A DNA stretch of 64,000 bases from Galerina marginata (lineage: Eukaryota > Basidiomycota > Agaricomycetes > Agaricales > Galerinaceae), in the NCBI GenBank assembly GCA_023014335.1, contig JAECYW010000033.1, positions 434,001 to 498,000 of the forward strand. Direction: 5' to 3'. Position numbers and translations under genes: made by a program. Positions 1-10,435 of the stretch are shown piece by piece. Below the pieces are notes generated by a model. The model saw only the letters and a list, made by a program, of their open reading frames with translations, was not told where the DNA came from and searched no databases. Each line of letters starts with the position of its first letter. Position 1 is the first letter of the stretch.

Positions 1-94
1 GAGGCCCGTCGCAAGAACGTCGGTGGGAAGCTTTTGGGATACGTGTATTGATTAGTTCGATGACAATCTTACCTTTCGGGCGTTATGATCATGA

Positions 95-340
95 TCATCT
101 ATGTTTTCCTACCATGCTGATATCGTTTGAATAAGATGCATCATATGTTGCCCACATTTTGCGTGAATTCTTTTTGTCGAGGATGAGGGCGCAAGTGGGT
201 TTGATTGGGTTGTCGTTGAGATTTCCTTGTTCTTCAGCTGACCTGAACTTCTCGCGCATGTCCTCGTTCTTTCCTGGGCCGTATCGACCTTCTAGTCCGG
301 TTAGCGCAACTAAGCTCGTTTGACCTTTGGTGAAACACAA
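95..340 (-). pseudogene. Duplicated gene fragment, copy 1 (unrecognised family)
   Basis: An 81-codon open stretch on the minus strand reads a conserved-looking block: TSLVALTGLEGRYGPGKNED near its start and SYSNDISMVG near its end. A second, diverged copy of the same block lies about 1.2 kb to the right, and the noncoding DNA on the downstream side is also alike, so this is a local duplication. The family is not recognised. There is no convincing start with a complete gene around it, so it is called a fragment. It could be an exon of a gene extending off the left edge. Confidence 0.4.
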
Positions 341-950
341 AACCAGGAGTTGCTTTCCTCCCGCAATGCAGAACGGTACGCATCAATCAATCATTGTACG
401 CCTCAACTTCAAGCTAACACAAAAATAAACACAAAATAGCCACGAACACCTGCCGCTCATTCTTGTTCTTGTTCTCGTTCTCCTTCGCTGCCTTTGGTCG
501 GGTGGGGTGTTCCTCGTCCTAGATCTTCCGGAAGTCGGGACTGGCCACCCTCTGTTGTTGTCCGCCTCGGCCTGCTGCCAGTGGTACGAGAACGGGCCCG
601 GGAGTCATGCGTGCAATCCAAGTTAACCACGAGATGAACGCCCTTACATACCAGGTCTAGGTCTAGAGCGTGTCATTCGTTCTATCTGCATGCATATGTG
701 TTCGCCTCTGTCTTGCTTGGCCTTCTTCAACTAAACATGCTTCCAATAAAACCACCTCATCTGGTTACTGGTATCTTCGACCACTGGCACGAAGGGCCCC
801 GTCGCAATTTAAAGCCCTCTCCAGGATCACGAGTTCAGAAGATGCTCCCACACTGGCAGTCTTCCCTTCTTTCCCATTTTTTTTTCATGCTCTTCATTCC
901 GCCTTTCAATTTGATTTTGTGCTGATCGTCATCTTGTCTGAATCTGCAGG

Positions 951-1154
951 CTACATCGGCGACTTCGCGACCACCGCGCAGGCAAAGTCGTCATCCAGCT
1001 CAAAGACCGCTTGAACAAGATCGGGGTATTCTCCCCCCGGTTCAACATCCAGCACAATCCAGGTCGAGTTCTGGGTCTGGGTCGACTTGGTCCCTCCGGC
1101 TAGAGGGTTTGGGATTATCATCCTTGTGCGTCCATCTCTCTTTTGGTGTTTCAT
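951..1154 (-). other. Short ORF, possible exon of the duplicated fragment's gene
   Basis: A 67-codon minus-strand ORF ends in an acidic, well-formed stretch ([20 protein letters not shown], then [12 protein letters not shown]). It lies between the two copies of the duplicated fragment, on the same strand, so it may be a 3' exon of the right-hand copy. No family is recognised and the junction was not proven. A chance ORF remains possible. Confidence 0.25.
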
Positions 1155-1294
1155 CGGTCTAGATATTGACTGATTATACTGTTAGACCACCTAAGTATCT
1201 TCCACCACGAAAAAGCCCGTCGCCTTTTGGGGTGCGTGTATTAGATGTTACCCTTCGGGGCATGATAATCATATCATCTTCCATGCTTTCCTAC

Positions 1295-1520
1295 CTACCA
1301 TGCTGATATCGTTTGAATAAGATACATCATATCTTGCCCCCCATTTTTGGGTGGTTTCTTCGTCGACGATAACGGCGCAAGAGGGTTTGCTTGGGGTGTC
1401 GTTGTCGGCGTTGAGATCTCCAGAATGTCTCGCGGATGTCCTCGTTCTTTCCTGGGCCGTATCGACCTTCTGGTCCGGTTAGCACCACGAGGCTTGTTGG
1501 GTGAACCACAAATGAAGAAC
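1295..1520 (-). pseudogene. Duplicated gene fragment, copy 2
   Basis: This is the diverged partner of the fragment at 95-340. It again reads TGPEGRYGPGKNEDIRE and, after a change of reading frame in the middle, a block ending SYSNDISMVGR. The frame change near the EDIRE motif means it is not one continuous ORF as it stands. It is either two exons or a frameshifted copy. The function is unknown. Confidence 0.4.
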
Positions 1521-1648
1521 ACGAAATTTAGGGCGCTCAGTTTGGATCCGGAGAACAGTTTGTCAACAGTTGGTTATCTCAGTTTTCCAGTCCTCTCAAT
1601 GACCATGTGGATTCTGAGGATAGTAGAACTACAATATCGTGCGGTTAT

Positions 1649-3022
1649 TTACCAAGGAAAGTTGAATTTGTAATCGTACTCTATGGAAACGTTCGAGCCT
1701 AACTGTGTCATAAGCTCCAGATTTTTCGTCACCCAACTCGGCATCTCCTCATTCACCTGTCTTTTTATCTCTGGACCTGCCATGTATTTCTCCCCATCCT
1801 CTCCCTCTTCGTCGCTAAAGTACTCCCCAAAGTCTACTTTAATATCCAGCCTAAATTTCACCATCAGCGGCTCCCGTTCGGCTATCTTTGCCAACACCGC
1901 AATGAGGGGGCTCCCGGTTTCAAGTCGACGCAGGTGTGCCGCAAGACTCCAGGGCGCTTCTAGGTAACTCTTGAAAGCGAGTACAATCGTCTTCGTTTTG
2001 TTTTTTCCACTGGGGATTGTGCGCAGTAAGTTGTATAGGTGTGTGAACTCGTCTTTATAGTTGAGCGCTACTGTGGATACAGACAGAAAGGCGAGGTTCG
2101 GAATCCTGCCGATATCGTACATATCAGAAAGCCCGCCGTCAAATTCCTCTGTTTGGGAATTTAAATTGGCTTAGTGAAATGTTCGAATGATATTTGGGAG
2201 CTCTGAGCGTACCGAAAGCAAACTCCAGACGTTCCAACGACCTGGAAGAGGCGGCCAGAATGCGGTTTATGTCGTCTAATTCGCGTGAAATATTGTAGCC
2301 GGAAACAGAAAGGTGTTGCAAATGACTGAAGTCGACATAAGTTTCCGCCAGAATTTGGATCGTGTCATCACAGTATCTGAATTCAAATTCCAGGGGTCGA
2401 GGGTGCATGGAATGGTCAATGTCGATGGCATGAGGCGGTCGTACAGCCTCCACTGTAATGTAGATCAACTTCAGTTCTGCTAGGTGTGGGCAATGGGCGA
2501 TCAAGGATATAGGAACATTGAACACATGCTGTAAGTGAAGAAATGTTATGAAGGGAGTGACGAATGGTTTGACGAATTTCGTTTCGAACGTTCGATTACA
2601 CGTAAACTGGAACTTGTCCCACCCTCCGGTGACGGATAATTCTAATCGCATCCCTACTGCCCAACTTCGCGTGACGAGCTTTATGATTTGAAGAAATACA
2701 GGATCATCAACCGCCCATTCAGATGCTGAGTCTATGTCGAGGTGTAACCGGCGAACATAGGACGCGATCCGCGGATTCGCCTGCAAGACGCCATGGAATA
2801 AGTCGATTCTATTTTCACAACTAGCCTTGCTGCTGGTGCTGAGAATTGTTGTCGAATGGAATATGTGCTTCTGTGAGCGGTGTCGAAATGAGCGGCACAC
2901 CAGTGCACAGGCACGAAAGTTTGATGTTCCAAGTTCTGCCCGCCTGTGTCGAGAAGGGAATCGATGATCTGGTCAACAAACTCCTGCGATAGATGCGAAA
3001 AGGGGGAGAAACTCGAGGACAT
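1649..3022 (-). pseudogene. F-box protein family A, copy 1 (frameshifted)
   Basis: This is one of three tandem family A copies and has two exons: exon 1 3022-2213 and exon 2 2148-1649, with a 64-bp GT-AG intron. The start MSSSFSPFSHLSQEFVDQII matches intact copy A2 (5237-6620). Right after the LLDT of the F-box one base is missing compared with A2, near 2938-2945. Translation from the start therefore leaves the frame, while the rest (CALVCRSFRHRSQKHIF onward) stays open in the next frame. Exon 1 is 810 bp, against the 808 (1 mod 3) needed. Exon 2 keeps the acidic FSDEEGEDGEK tract and ends in EYDYKFNFPW. F-box proteins recruit targets to SCF ubiquitin ligases through Skp1. This copy could not make a full product unless the lost base is a sequencing error. 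Confidence 0.8.
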
Positions 3023-4500
3023 GTCGTGAGGTGGTGAAGAGAGAGTGTGTGTGAGAGGCTTTATTTCCGACCGACCACGTTTCCACATTCCCGAAGTTGG
3101 GCAGGCGCTGATCAGGCTGAACGTAGACGCGAAACTGCACCGCCTTGAGATCAGGGCGGCGAAGTTGAATTTGGGTCACAAGTGAACTGATGCGGGGAGG
3201 CAATATGTCAATTGTCAGTTTTATGATAAACCGATTGCCACACGTACTTATATGCCTCGCCTGCCGTGAGTTCAAGGTCAACTTTAGCCTTCTCAATGTT
3301 CTCTCATCTGCAGATTCGATACTTGCCATGAGATTCAAAGACTTGCGTGAGTCTTGGTAGACTTCTGATGAAACCTTTTTGCGTTTTTGAATCTGCCAGC
3401 CCAGTGACAGCACGGTGCAGGTAAATGCGTCAAAGCTTCGACGTCGTGAATGGCATCTGGGTCAGAAGAGCAGAGGCTACCAACTGTCCGGTTTCCCGGA
3501 TCAATCAAAGTCAAAGGTTGATCAAGAGTAAGAAATTTGTAGGATCTTACTCAACCTCGCCCCGGTAACGAGGCAACATGACCCCTCCACTGAACTTAAT
3601 TGACGCCAACAACGTTCAGGTTTTATTTGAGTCCAAGTACGACAAGCGGCGGGCTACAGCTAAAAGTCAGCGTAATCAGTTCCATGACTCAAGTTAATGG
3701 AAAACTAAAACTCACTTTTTTATCAAATATTTGACACTTCATCGCCGTTCGGCATGTCTATCAATTTCCAGGCTATTGCACGACATCACTGTTGGTGCAG
3801 AATGTGTACAGGACCAGCCAATTCCGACGACTAACCTGTTTATGCTTTGAACCATTTCGGATAATCTCAGTTCGAGGGCGTGGCTTTCAGTTTTACCCTC
3901 CGATGCCGCCATCTTCACTAGAAGTATCTTTATTGGAACATTTCCCGTATCATCCGAGGCTTTTCCTGATCTGCAGGTTGAACTTGCTGTCGGACCTACA
4001 TCCAAATCATTACGGTAGGACGGTGAGAGGAAAGAACGGCGGACTCACAGCTTATGTAGAAAACAGGGTCGAATTCGGTCAGCAAGTCATCGGCGACTCA
4101 TTGTGTATATCCCGTGTCAAAAAGGAAACGTGAGGAACGATGGTGCCAAGGAGGCGTTGTCAGTGTCCACGAGACAGAAGACGCCTGTGATTCAGTTGAA
4201 GATACCATGGACCGTCCGATGAATCGGATGAATGATGGATTAGGAAGAGCGGCTCAGGAGATGGGGTTGCTAAGGAGGAGTCGGAAAATGCGTTGATTGA
4301 AATGCGAACTGGATAGACTGGTCAGTTTTTTAACCAGGCTTCCGAACGAAGTGAGCTATCATTATGCTTACCGTAAAGTAGAGCCGAGGTTTAAGACGCG
4401 TAGTGTAATACGGCGTCGCACGCGATGTCAAGAGGCAAATTGAAAACGGATTGCTCTACAACGAATGCACGGCAGGTGACGAGAGTTTGGTCACGAAATC
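3023..4500. other. Spacer with duplicated 5' flanks, no supported gene
   Basis: Several short ORFs exist but none shows domains or phase-consistent exons. The stretch at about 3160-3330 resembles 6745-6900 upstream of copy A2, so the family A duplication included its upstream region. A block at about 4195-4320 resembles 7150-7260. These look like flanks carried along with the F-box copies rather than independent genes. Confidence 0.45.
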
Positions 4501-4518
4501 CCTAATCAGACACATTGA

Positions 4519-4680
4519 TATGAAATTCTGTGGTGGAACGCGTGATAGGGACGTACGCACTTGCATTTTCGAATCCAAGTATTCCCAACATCATTTCGTC
4601 TTGATTTTTAGGTTGAAAGAATATTCGAAAGCTCCTTCGAGAAGGCCAAAGACAATTCGATGTTTTGGGACATGGACTCC
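4519..4680 (+). pseudogene. Relic of a DUF2945 (Tudor-type) mini-gene
   Basis: The DNA matches exon 1 end, intron 1 and exon 2 of the intact small gene at 16651-16991. A KFCGGTRDRD-type stretch replaces KFRGGKREGE, followed by the same GTACGCACTTG donor. After an AG at 4610-4611, a GTTGAA... exon start reads VERIFES where the intact gene reads VEEIVKT. The N-terminal exon start is missing and the third exon is not recognisable, so this is a decayed copy. It lies directly beside a decayed family B F-box copy on the other strand. Confidence 0.6.
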
Positions 4681-4689
4681 GAGTCGGGA

Positions 4690-4966
4690 GAGGTGTGCAT
4701 CTGAGGTTGACCATGTCCTGCAGCCATGTAGAGGCTTTGGATACTTTCTCAAATTGACATGAGATAAGAACACTAGAACAATGTAATGAATCTTTTGAGA
4801 GGAAAATTGTCCAGCGTGGTCTTGAAAAGCGGAAGCCGTTGGCGCAACTGCGAATGCGAATATTGGAGTAGAGAAGCCGATTAGGATGGGCGTGCAGGAT
4901 ATGGAAAGAGCATAGAGCAGTCACCGAATCCAGGATCGTTCGCACAAGCTGAAGGCATGGTGGCAT
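4690..4966 (-). pseudogene. Relic of a family B F-box gene (exon 1 start)
   Basis: Starting at an ATG at 4966, the minus strand aligns by eye with the first exon of the family B gene at 14844-15950. Shared features are the NRLLYSNIRIR-type motif, an RFSR motif and a WLQDMVNLR-like stretch where intact genes have WLQNIVNL. Large parts of the F-box helix are lost and the frame shifts several times. Upstream flanking DNA at 5030-5070 also resembles 16020-16065 upstream of the 14.8-kb gene, so a gene plus its 5' flank was copied here and then decayed. Confidence 0.6.
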
Positions 4967-5236
4967 GAGGAAAACTGGACGCTGGCGTGTGTGCCAAAAT
5001 TTCGCCCTATAAACAAACCCACATGCCAAATGGGGTAGCCTCCTAAACTGGATGATATGAAGCTATTAAGCGGCAATTTCATTGAAGAGGCCTCCGCTTG
5101 CCTTCGGTTTCAAAGCCTCATTAATCATTCTTTACACAAAAAGCACCGTCCATTTCCCAAATAGCCTGAACCACGTTGCCCAAGTAAAGAGAAGGACCTA
5201 GTGGGATATCGGAGGTCGATAATTACATGCAGTGAC

Positions 5237-6620
5237 TTAACACGGGGGGAAATCCAATTTGTAATCGTACTCCAAAGAAATGTTCGAACTCAACTGTGTC
5301 ATAAACTCCAGATTTTTTGCTACCCAAATTGGCTTCTCCTCATTCACTTCTTTTTTTATCTCTTCACCTTCCTTGAAAGTTTCCCCATCCTCTCCCTCTT
5401 CGTCGCTAAAGTATTCACCGTAGTCTACAGCAATACCTATCCTAAATTTAACCGCCAGCGGTCCCCTTTCAGCTATCTTTACCAGGACCCCACAGAGGGA
5501 ACTCCTGGTATCAAGTTGTTCCAGGTATTCCGCAAGACTCCAGGGAGCTTCGAGGACTCCTTTGAAGGCAATTACAATCGACTTCATTTTGTTTTTTCCA
5601 CTAAGGATTCTGCGCAGGAGGTTGCATAGGTCCGCATTAGGGTCTTCACCATCGGCAGGATCCAGCGTCACCGTGGCTACTGACAAAAATGCCAGGTTTG
5701 GGATTCTACCGAGATCATACACGTCAGAAAGTGGGCTGTCAAATTCTTCTATTTGGGAATTCAAGTAGGCTTAGTGAAATGTTCGAATGATATTTGGGAG
5801 CTCTGACCGTACCGAAAGCAAACTCCAGACGTTCCAACGAGCTAGAAGAGGCCGCCAGAATGTGGTTCATGTCTTGTGATTCTTGTGAAATATAGCCGGA
5901 AACAGAAAGGTGTTGCAAATGACTGAAGTCAACATAGGCTTTTGCCAGAATCTTGATCGTATCACCACAGTCTTCGAATGTAAATTTCCGCGGTTGAGGA
6001 CGCAAGGAATGGTCAATATCGATGGCATGAGGCGGTCGTTCAGCTTCCACTGTCACGTAGAACAACTTTAATTCTACCAGGTGTGGGCAGTGAGCAAACA
6101 AAGAGACCGGAATGTTGAACATCTCCTGTAAGTCGAGAGACGTTATGAAGGGAGTGACAAATGGTTTGACGAAACGTGTTTCGAAGGTTCGATTATTTGT
6201 AAATTGGAACTTGCCCCACCCTCCGAAGAACGATAATTTGAATTGCATGCCGACCGCCATGTTTCGCGTGACGAGCTTCATTATTTGGAGAAATACAGGA
6301 TCATCAACCACCCATTCAGTTGCTGAGTCCATGTCGAGGTGTAGCCTGCGAACATAGGACGCGATCCGCGGATTGTCCTTCAAGATTGCATGGAAGGAGT
6401 CGACTCTGTCTTCCCGCTTTGCCTTGCTGTTGATGGGAAAAACTCTCGTCAAATGGAATATGTGCTTCTGTGAGCGATGTCGAAATGAGCGGCACACTAG
6501 TGCGCAGGCACAAAAGTTTGCTATTTCAAGTTCTGATTCGCATGTGTCAAGAAGGGAGTCGATGATCTGGTCGACTACCTCCTGCGAGAGGTGCGAAAAG
6601 GGGGCGAAACTTGAGGACAT
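5237..6620 (-). CDS. F-box protein family A, copy 2 (intact)
   Basis: The CDS is complement(join(5237..5748,5813..6620)), giving 439 residues. The start is the ATG at 6620 (MSSSFAPFSHLSQ), chosen because all three family members begin there. Residues about 5-60 form an F-box: HLSQEVVDQIIDSLLD, then CALVCRSFRHRSQ, which in this family contacts Skp1 of an SCF ubiquitin ligase. The rest is a leucine-rich, LRR-like region, presumably the target-binding part, with an acidic FSDEEGEDGE tract near the C-terminus and an EYDYKLDF end. The 64-bp intron (donor GTACGG, CTAAG branch, acceptor AATAG) is phase 1 and shared with both neighbours. It is the only one of the three tandem copies with an unbroken frame. 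The substrate is unknown. Confidence 0.85.
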
Positions 6621-7315
6621 GTCGTGGTGCAGTGAAGGAAAATTCGAAAGGCTGTTTTTAGCTACTCGTGTTTTCTTTACAACGCTGATCAAGATCAGGC
6701 TGAGAATAGGCGTGAAACTGCACCGCATTGAGACAAGGGCGGCGAGGTTAAATTTGGGTCATAAGAGGACTACTGCCGAGAGCAATATGTCAATCTGCCC
6801 AATTTATAATAAACTGATTGCTCTACATACTTGACATCGTCGTGAGTTGAACGTCAGTTTTAGCCTTCTCGTCTGCAACTTGGATATTCGCCAGTGGATT
6901 AGGGACTCGCCTATGTCTTCGTGAGTTTCAATGATCGTCCATTACGGCAATGCGAATGTGCATCAAACCGTCAACGCCCAGGTCGCATCCTGCTCATAAA
7001 TTTGAGGCGACTAAAAGTTACGGTTCATTAATAAGCATCTGTGAAAGTCAACGGTCAGTTGACAGTAGGAAGCCTGTAGGATAATACACAACCTTGACCT
7101 GCCGCCATCTTAAACGCTTTGTATGAGTCCGAGAACGACAAGCGATGCCCTCACCTGAAAACATGTCAGTTGATTCGGACAATGATCGGATTGGGAAGAG
7201 CGGTTGAGGAGACAGAGGTGCTGGCCCAACGGCGATGGATGAAGTGTTGATTGAAAATTTGAAATACGACCTACTTGATTCTGAGGCTGACAGAACTATA
7301 GAATGATGCAGCCAT

Positions 7316-8651
7316 TCACTGGTACATAATGTCCAATTCGTAGTCATACTCCAGACAAAGGGTTGAGCTTAACAGACTTGTGAGTTCCAAATTCTTCGCA
7401 ACCCACATCTGCATCTCCGTATTCAGTCGTTCACACACCTCCATCCCCGTATACCGTTGTTCCAATATTCCCTCCATATCGTTGTCATATATCGATGAGA
7501 TATCCAGCATAAATTTCACCACCAGCAGTTCTCGTTCAGCCAATTTTATCAGCACCGCACAGAGAGGACCGCTGGCTTCAAGTTTCTCCAAGAACTCCGC
7601 AAGACTATATACATCGTCGAGTTGTTCCTTGAATCCTAGAGCAATCGTCTTTATTTTGAATTTTTCGTTAGGTATCGTACGCAGTAGGTTGCATAACTCT
7701 ACGAGAGAGTCTTCGTCGAGGCGTATAGGGAATATGGATAAAGATGCGAGATTGGGAACCTTGCCCAAATCAAGTCTGGCTTCGAGGTCCTCTGGTAGGC
7801 TCGTGGTTAGAAAAAAAATGCTATCACAAAACTTCTCAGCTTACCAACACCGAGGTGCAGATGCTGCAGTGAGGTGGAAGAAGCGTCGAGAATGAGGTTG
7901 ATATCATCTAGTTCATCGGAATGGCGGCCGGAAACAGAAAGGTGCTGCAAATAACCGAAGTCGACATAGCCTGTTGCCAGCATTCGAATCGTATCTCCAC
8001 AGGATTCGAAAGTAAATTTGCGGGGTCGAGGGCATAAGGAATGGTCAATGTTGATGGCATCAAGCGGGCGTATAGCTTCCACCGTCACCCAAACCAGTTT
8101 CAGGTCCACCAGGTGTGGGCAGTGAGCAAGCAAGGAAAGCGGAATGTTGTTTATGGAGTGCAAGTCGAGGGACGTTATGAAAGGCGTTATAAACGGTTTG
8201 ACAAATCGCGTTTCGAGAGTCCGGTTGTTTGTAAACTGGAAGGGGCGTGGCCATCCATAGACAGATAACTCCAAATTCATCTCTACTGCCCGGTCTTCGA
8301 GACAATTTCCATGATCTCGCAGAAGAAAGAATCGTCAAAGAGCCATTCATTGGTGTCGTTCATGATGAGGTCTAGCCTGCGAATGTAGGCTGCGATCCGC
8401 GGATTCTCCTGCAGGATACCGTGGAGGTCGTCCACTCTCTCCCGACAATTTGCATTGGCTCTAAATTGTAGAGGCCTCATCGAATAAAATGCGTGGTTCT
8501 GTGAGCGATGTCGAAAGGCGCGGCACACCAATGCACAGTCACAAAATTGGGATATCTTGCGTTCTGCCTCCTGAGGGTCGAGAAGGGCGTCAATGATCTC
8601 GTCGATGAGCTCCTGCGAGAGTTTCAAAAATGGGGCAACGTCTGAAGACAT
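7316..8651 (-). pseudogene. F-box protein family A, copy 3 (frameshifted)
   Basis: Exon 1 is 8651-7845 and exon 2 7791-7316, with a 53-bp intron. It starts MSSDVAPFLKLSQELIDEII with a good F-box (CALVCRAFRHRSQ) and runs open to EIVSKTGQ, where a TAG occurs. From AVEMNLELS onward the next frame is open and aligns with copy A2, so one or two bases differ near 8280-8290. Exon 2 is shorter in its acidic region than in A1 and A2 and ends ...YDYELDIMYQ. It is more diverged than A1 is from A2, so it is the older duplicate. It is probably non-functional, unless the break is a base-calling error. Confidence 0.75.
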
Positions 8652-9113
8652 TGCGTGGAAGAGCCGTCGTGATAGTTGGGCTTAAGATTTGGAGATCAGG
8701 AAAACTCGAGGCTGTGGTCACGGGGTGACTGTTGCTTGACGGCCTGAACCAGTTAATGCTTGCCTCTATGACTATAACTTGCCAGTCATTTCAAGATCGC
8801 AGTTATGCCTGTGTCATGTCCAATTCAACATGCGAAGGCTTTATTATAGCTAGCCGTCCGACTATTGTATCGACCTCGCAATTGCAAAACACTAGTATAA
8901 GGTATGAATGATTCAGAAGTATTATACTCTGCAGTCTTAAGCTAATAAGATATGATATAGGTTACTGATGATATAGAAAGAAAGAAAGAAACTCGTTGAA
9001 TTATCGACAATAAGTCTGACAAGCGGCTATAAAAGAAAGCAGAAAACGAGGCCAAAACCTAACCACCAACGAAAACCTGCATGCACGACCACGACCACGA
9101 CACCCCCAGCCCC
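8652..9113. other. Intergenic; GAAA microsatellite
   Basis: This is the shared region between the start of copy A3 and the 3' end of the next minus-strand gene. It holds a short GAAA repeat (about 8976-8991) and AT-rich sequence. No ORF or RNA structure is supported. Confidence 0.5.
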
Positions 9114-10435
9114 CTACTCCTTCGCCAACGCCCTCCACACCTTCCTCTCCGCCCCCGCAATCATCCACGCCATCATCCCCAGAGTGATGGGGATGCCCAA
9201 GCCCTTCAGCCCGACCTCCAGCATCCCGTGCACACCCGCGCAGTCCTTGTCTTTCATGAGCAGCAGCTCGGCCGGGCGCAGGCCGAGCTCGAAGAGCACT
9301 GGGAGGTCGGCGGGGACGTATCCTATTGCGGTGAAGAAGGCGAGGACGCGCTTGAACTGGGCGCTGTCGTTGTGGTGGCAGAGGAGGTTTTGGGCGAGGG
9401 TTTGGGTTGGGCTCTCTTTGGGGTCTGAGTCGGCTCGGACACGTTGGCGTTTTGCGGGTTTCGGATTGAGCTTGATCGCGATGGCCTCCTCGGGCTGGTC
9501 GCCGTCATCCTTCTCAGCGCGTCGACGCTTCGGGTGTTTTGGGGCGGGTGTGGGCGGCGCCGGAGAGGAGGGAGGGGAGGGTAAGGCAACTTTGACGGTC
9601 CTTTTTGAAGCGGGTTTCTGGGAGGACGTGGGCTTTGATCTCGAGCGGAGAGTCATCTGCGCATACCTCAGGTGTAAAGAGACCATCGCAATGCAAAGAA
9701 AAGAAGAGAAACATACCACGGGTGGATCAGCCTCCTGTTCGTCATCTTTGCCGTCTTCACCTGAGCCCGAGCTCGAGCTGGATCCAGAGCCAGAGTCCGA
9801 CTCTGAGTCGTTGGCCTTTTCGTCGGCCACCTTGGGTGTTTGGACCTGGTGTGGCTGGTCAGCAAAGACGATACAGCGAGGAGCTGTGAGATAGAGTACC
9901 TTCAAAGAAGCTCTGCCCCTGCCCCTTTTCCGAGTAGGAGACGTTTTAACAATGAAGCTCCTCGAGGCTACGTCGTCGTCCGCGTCCGCGTCGGCGTTTG
10001 GCTCCTTGGTAATTTTCTACACATGATAGATATGTAAACATTCAAAAGAAACTGCACGAGAAATGTTTATTTACCGATTTGCGTCCCTTCTTTTCTTGCT
10101 TGGTAGGTGCGGCTTCCGTTGTACCAGCCAAATCCCACTCCGTCGTCTTTAGCTGTAGTTAAAAACCCGAATAAGCACTCCCAGGTTGACCAACACATGT
10201 ACAAGAAAGAAAACCTTACCCATCTTTTAATCTCACCATAAAGCGGACTCGCCCTGCGGATCTTCGCGTCGTCCTTCAGGTCGTCCTGTTTACCGCCATA
10301 GCAGTTCCCGTCGATCTTGCTGATGGCATGGGCGTTGCTGCTGAACGCTTTGGCCAAGTGGTTCAGGCTGACGTGCTTCTCGCCGACTTTCGCGATGATG
10401 TATCGGATCAGAGCACGAGCTTCGCGGTTTTGCAT
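9114..10435 (-). CDS. Basic/acidic low-complexity protein, probably nuclear
   Basis: The CDS is complement(join(9114..9656,9717..9845,9900..10016,10075..10152,10220..10435)), 360 residues. All four introns are 54-67 bp, GT-AG, and every junction is phase 0. The start at 10435 gives MQNREARALIRYIIAKVGEK and an ordered N-terminal block of about 70 residues, with a NCYGGKQDDLKDDAK stretch. The middle is disordered: Lys-rich (KQEKKGRKSK), a DADADADDD run, RKRGRGR, and a Ser/Glu/Asp tract (SESDSGSGSSSSSGSGED). A KHPKRRRAEK motif could act as a nuclear localisation signal. The last 90 residues are ordered and hydrophobic (VLAFFTAIGYVPADLPVLFE; LGIPITLGMMAW). No named family is recognised. The 60-bp last intron keeps the frame, so it could be retained. 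Confidence 0.75.

Noticed and set aside
9184..9894. 236-codon plus-strand ORF
   Set aside because: It is complementary to the minus-strand gene whose five exons join in phase 0. It has no features of its own.
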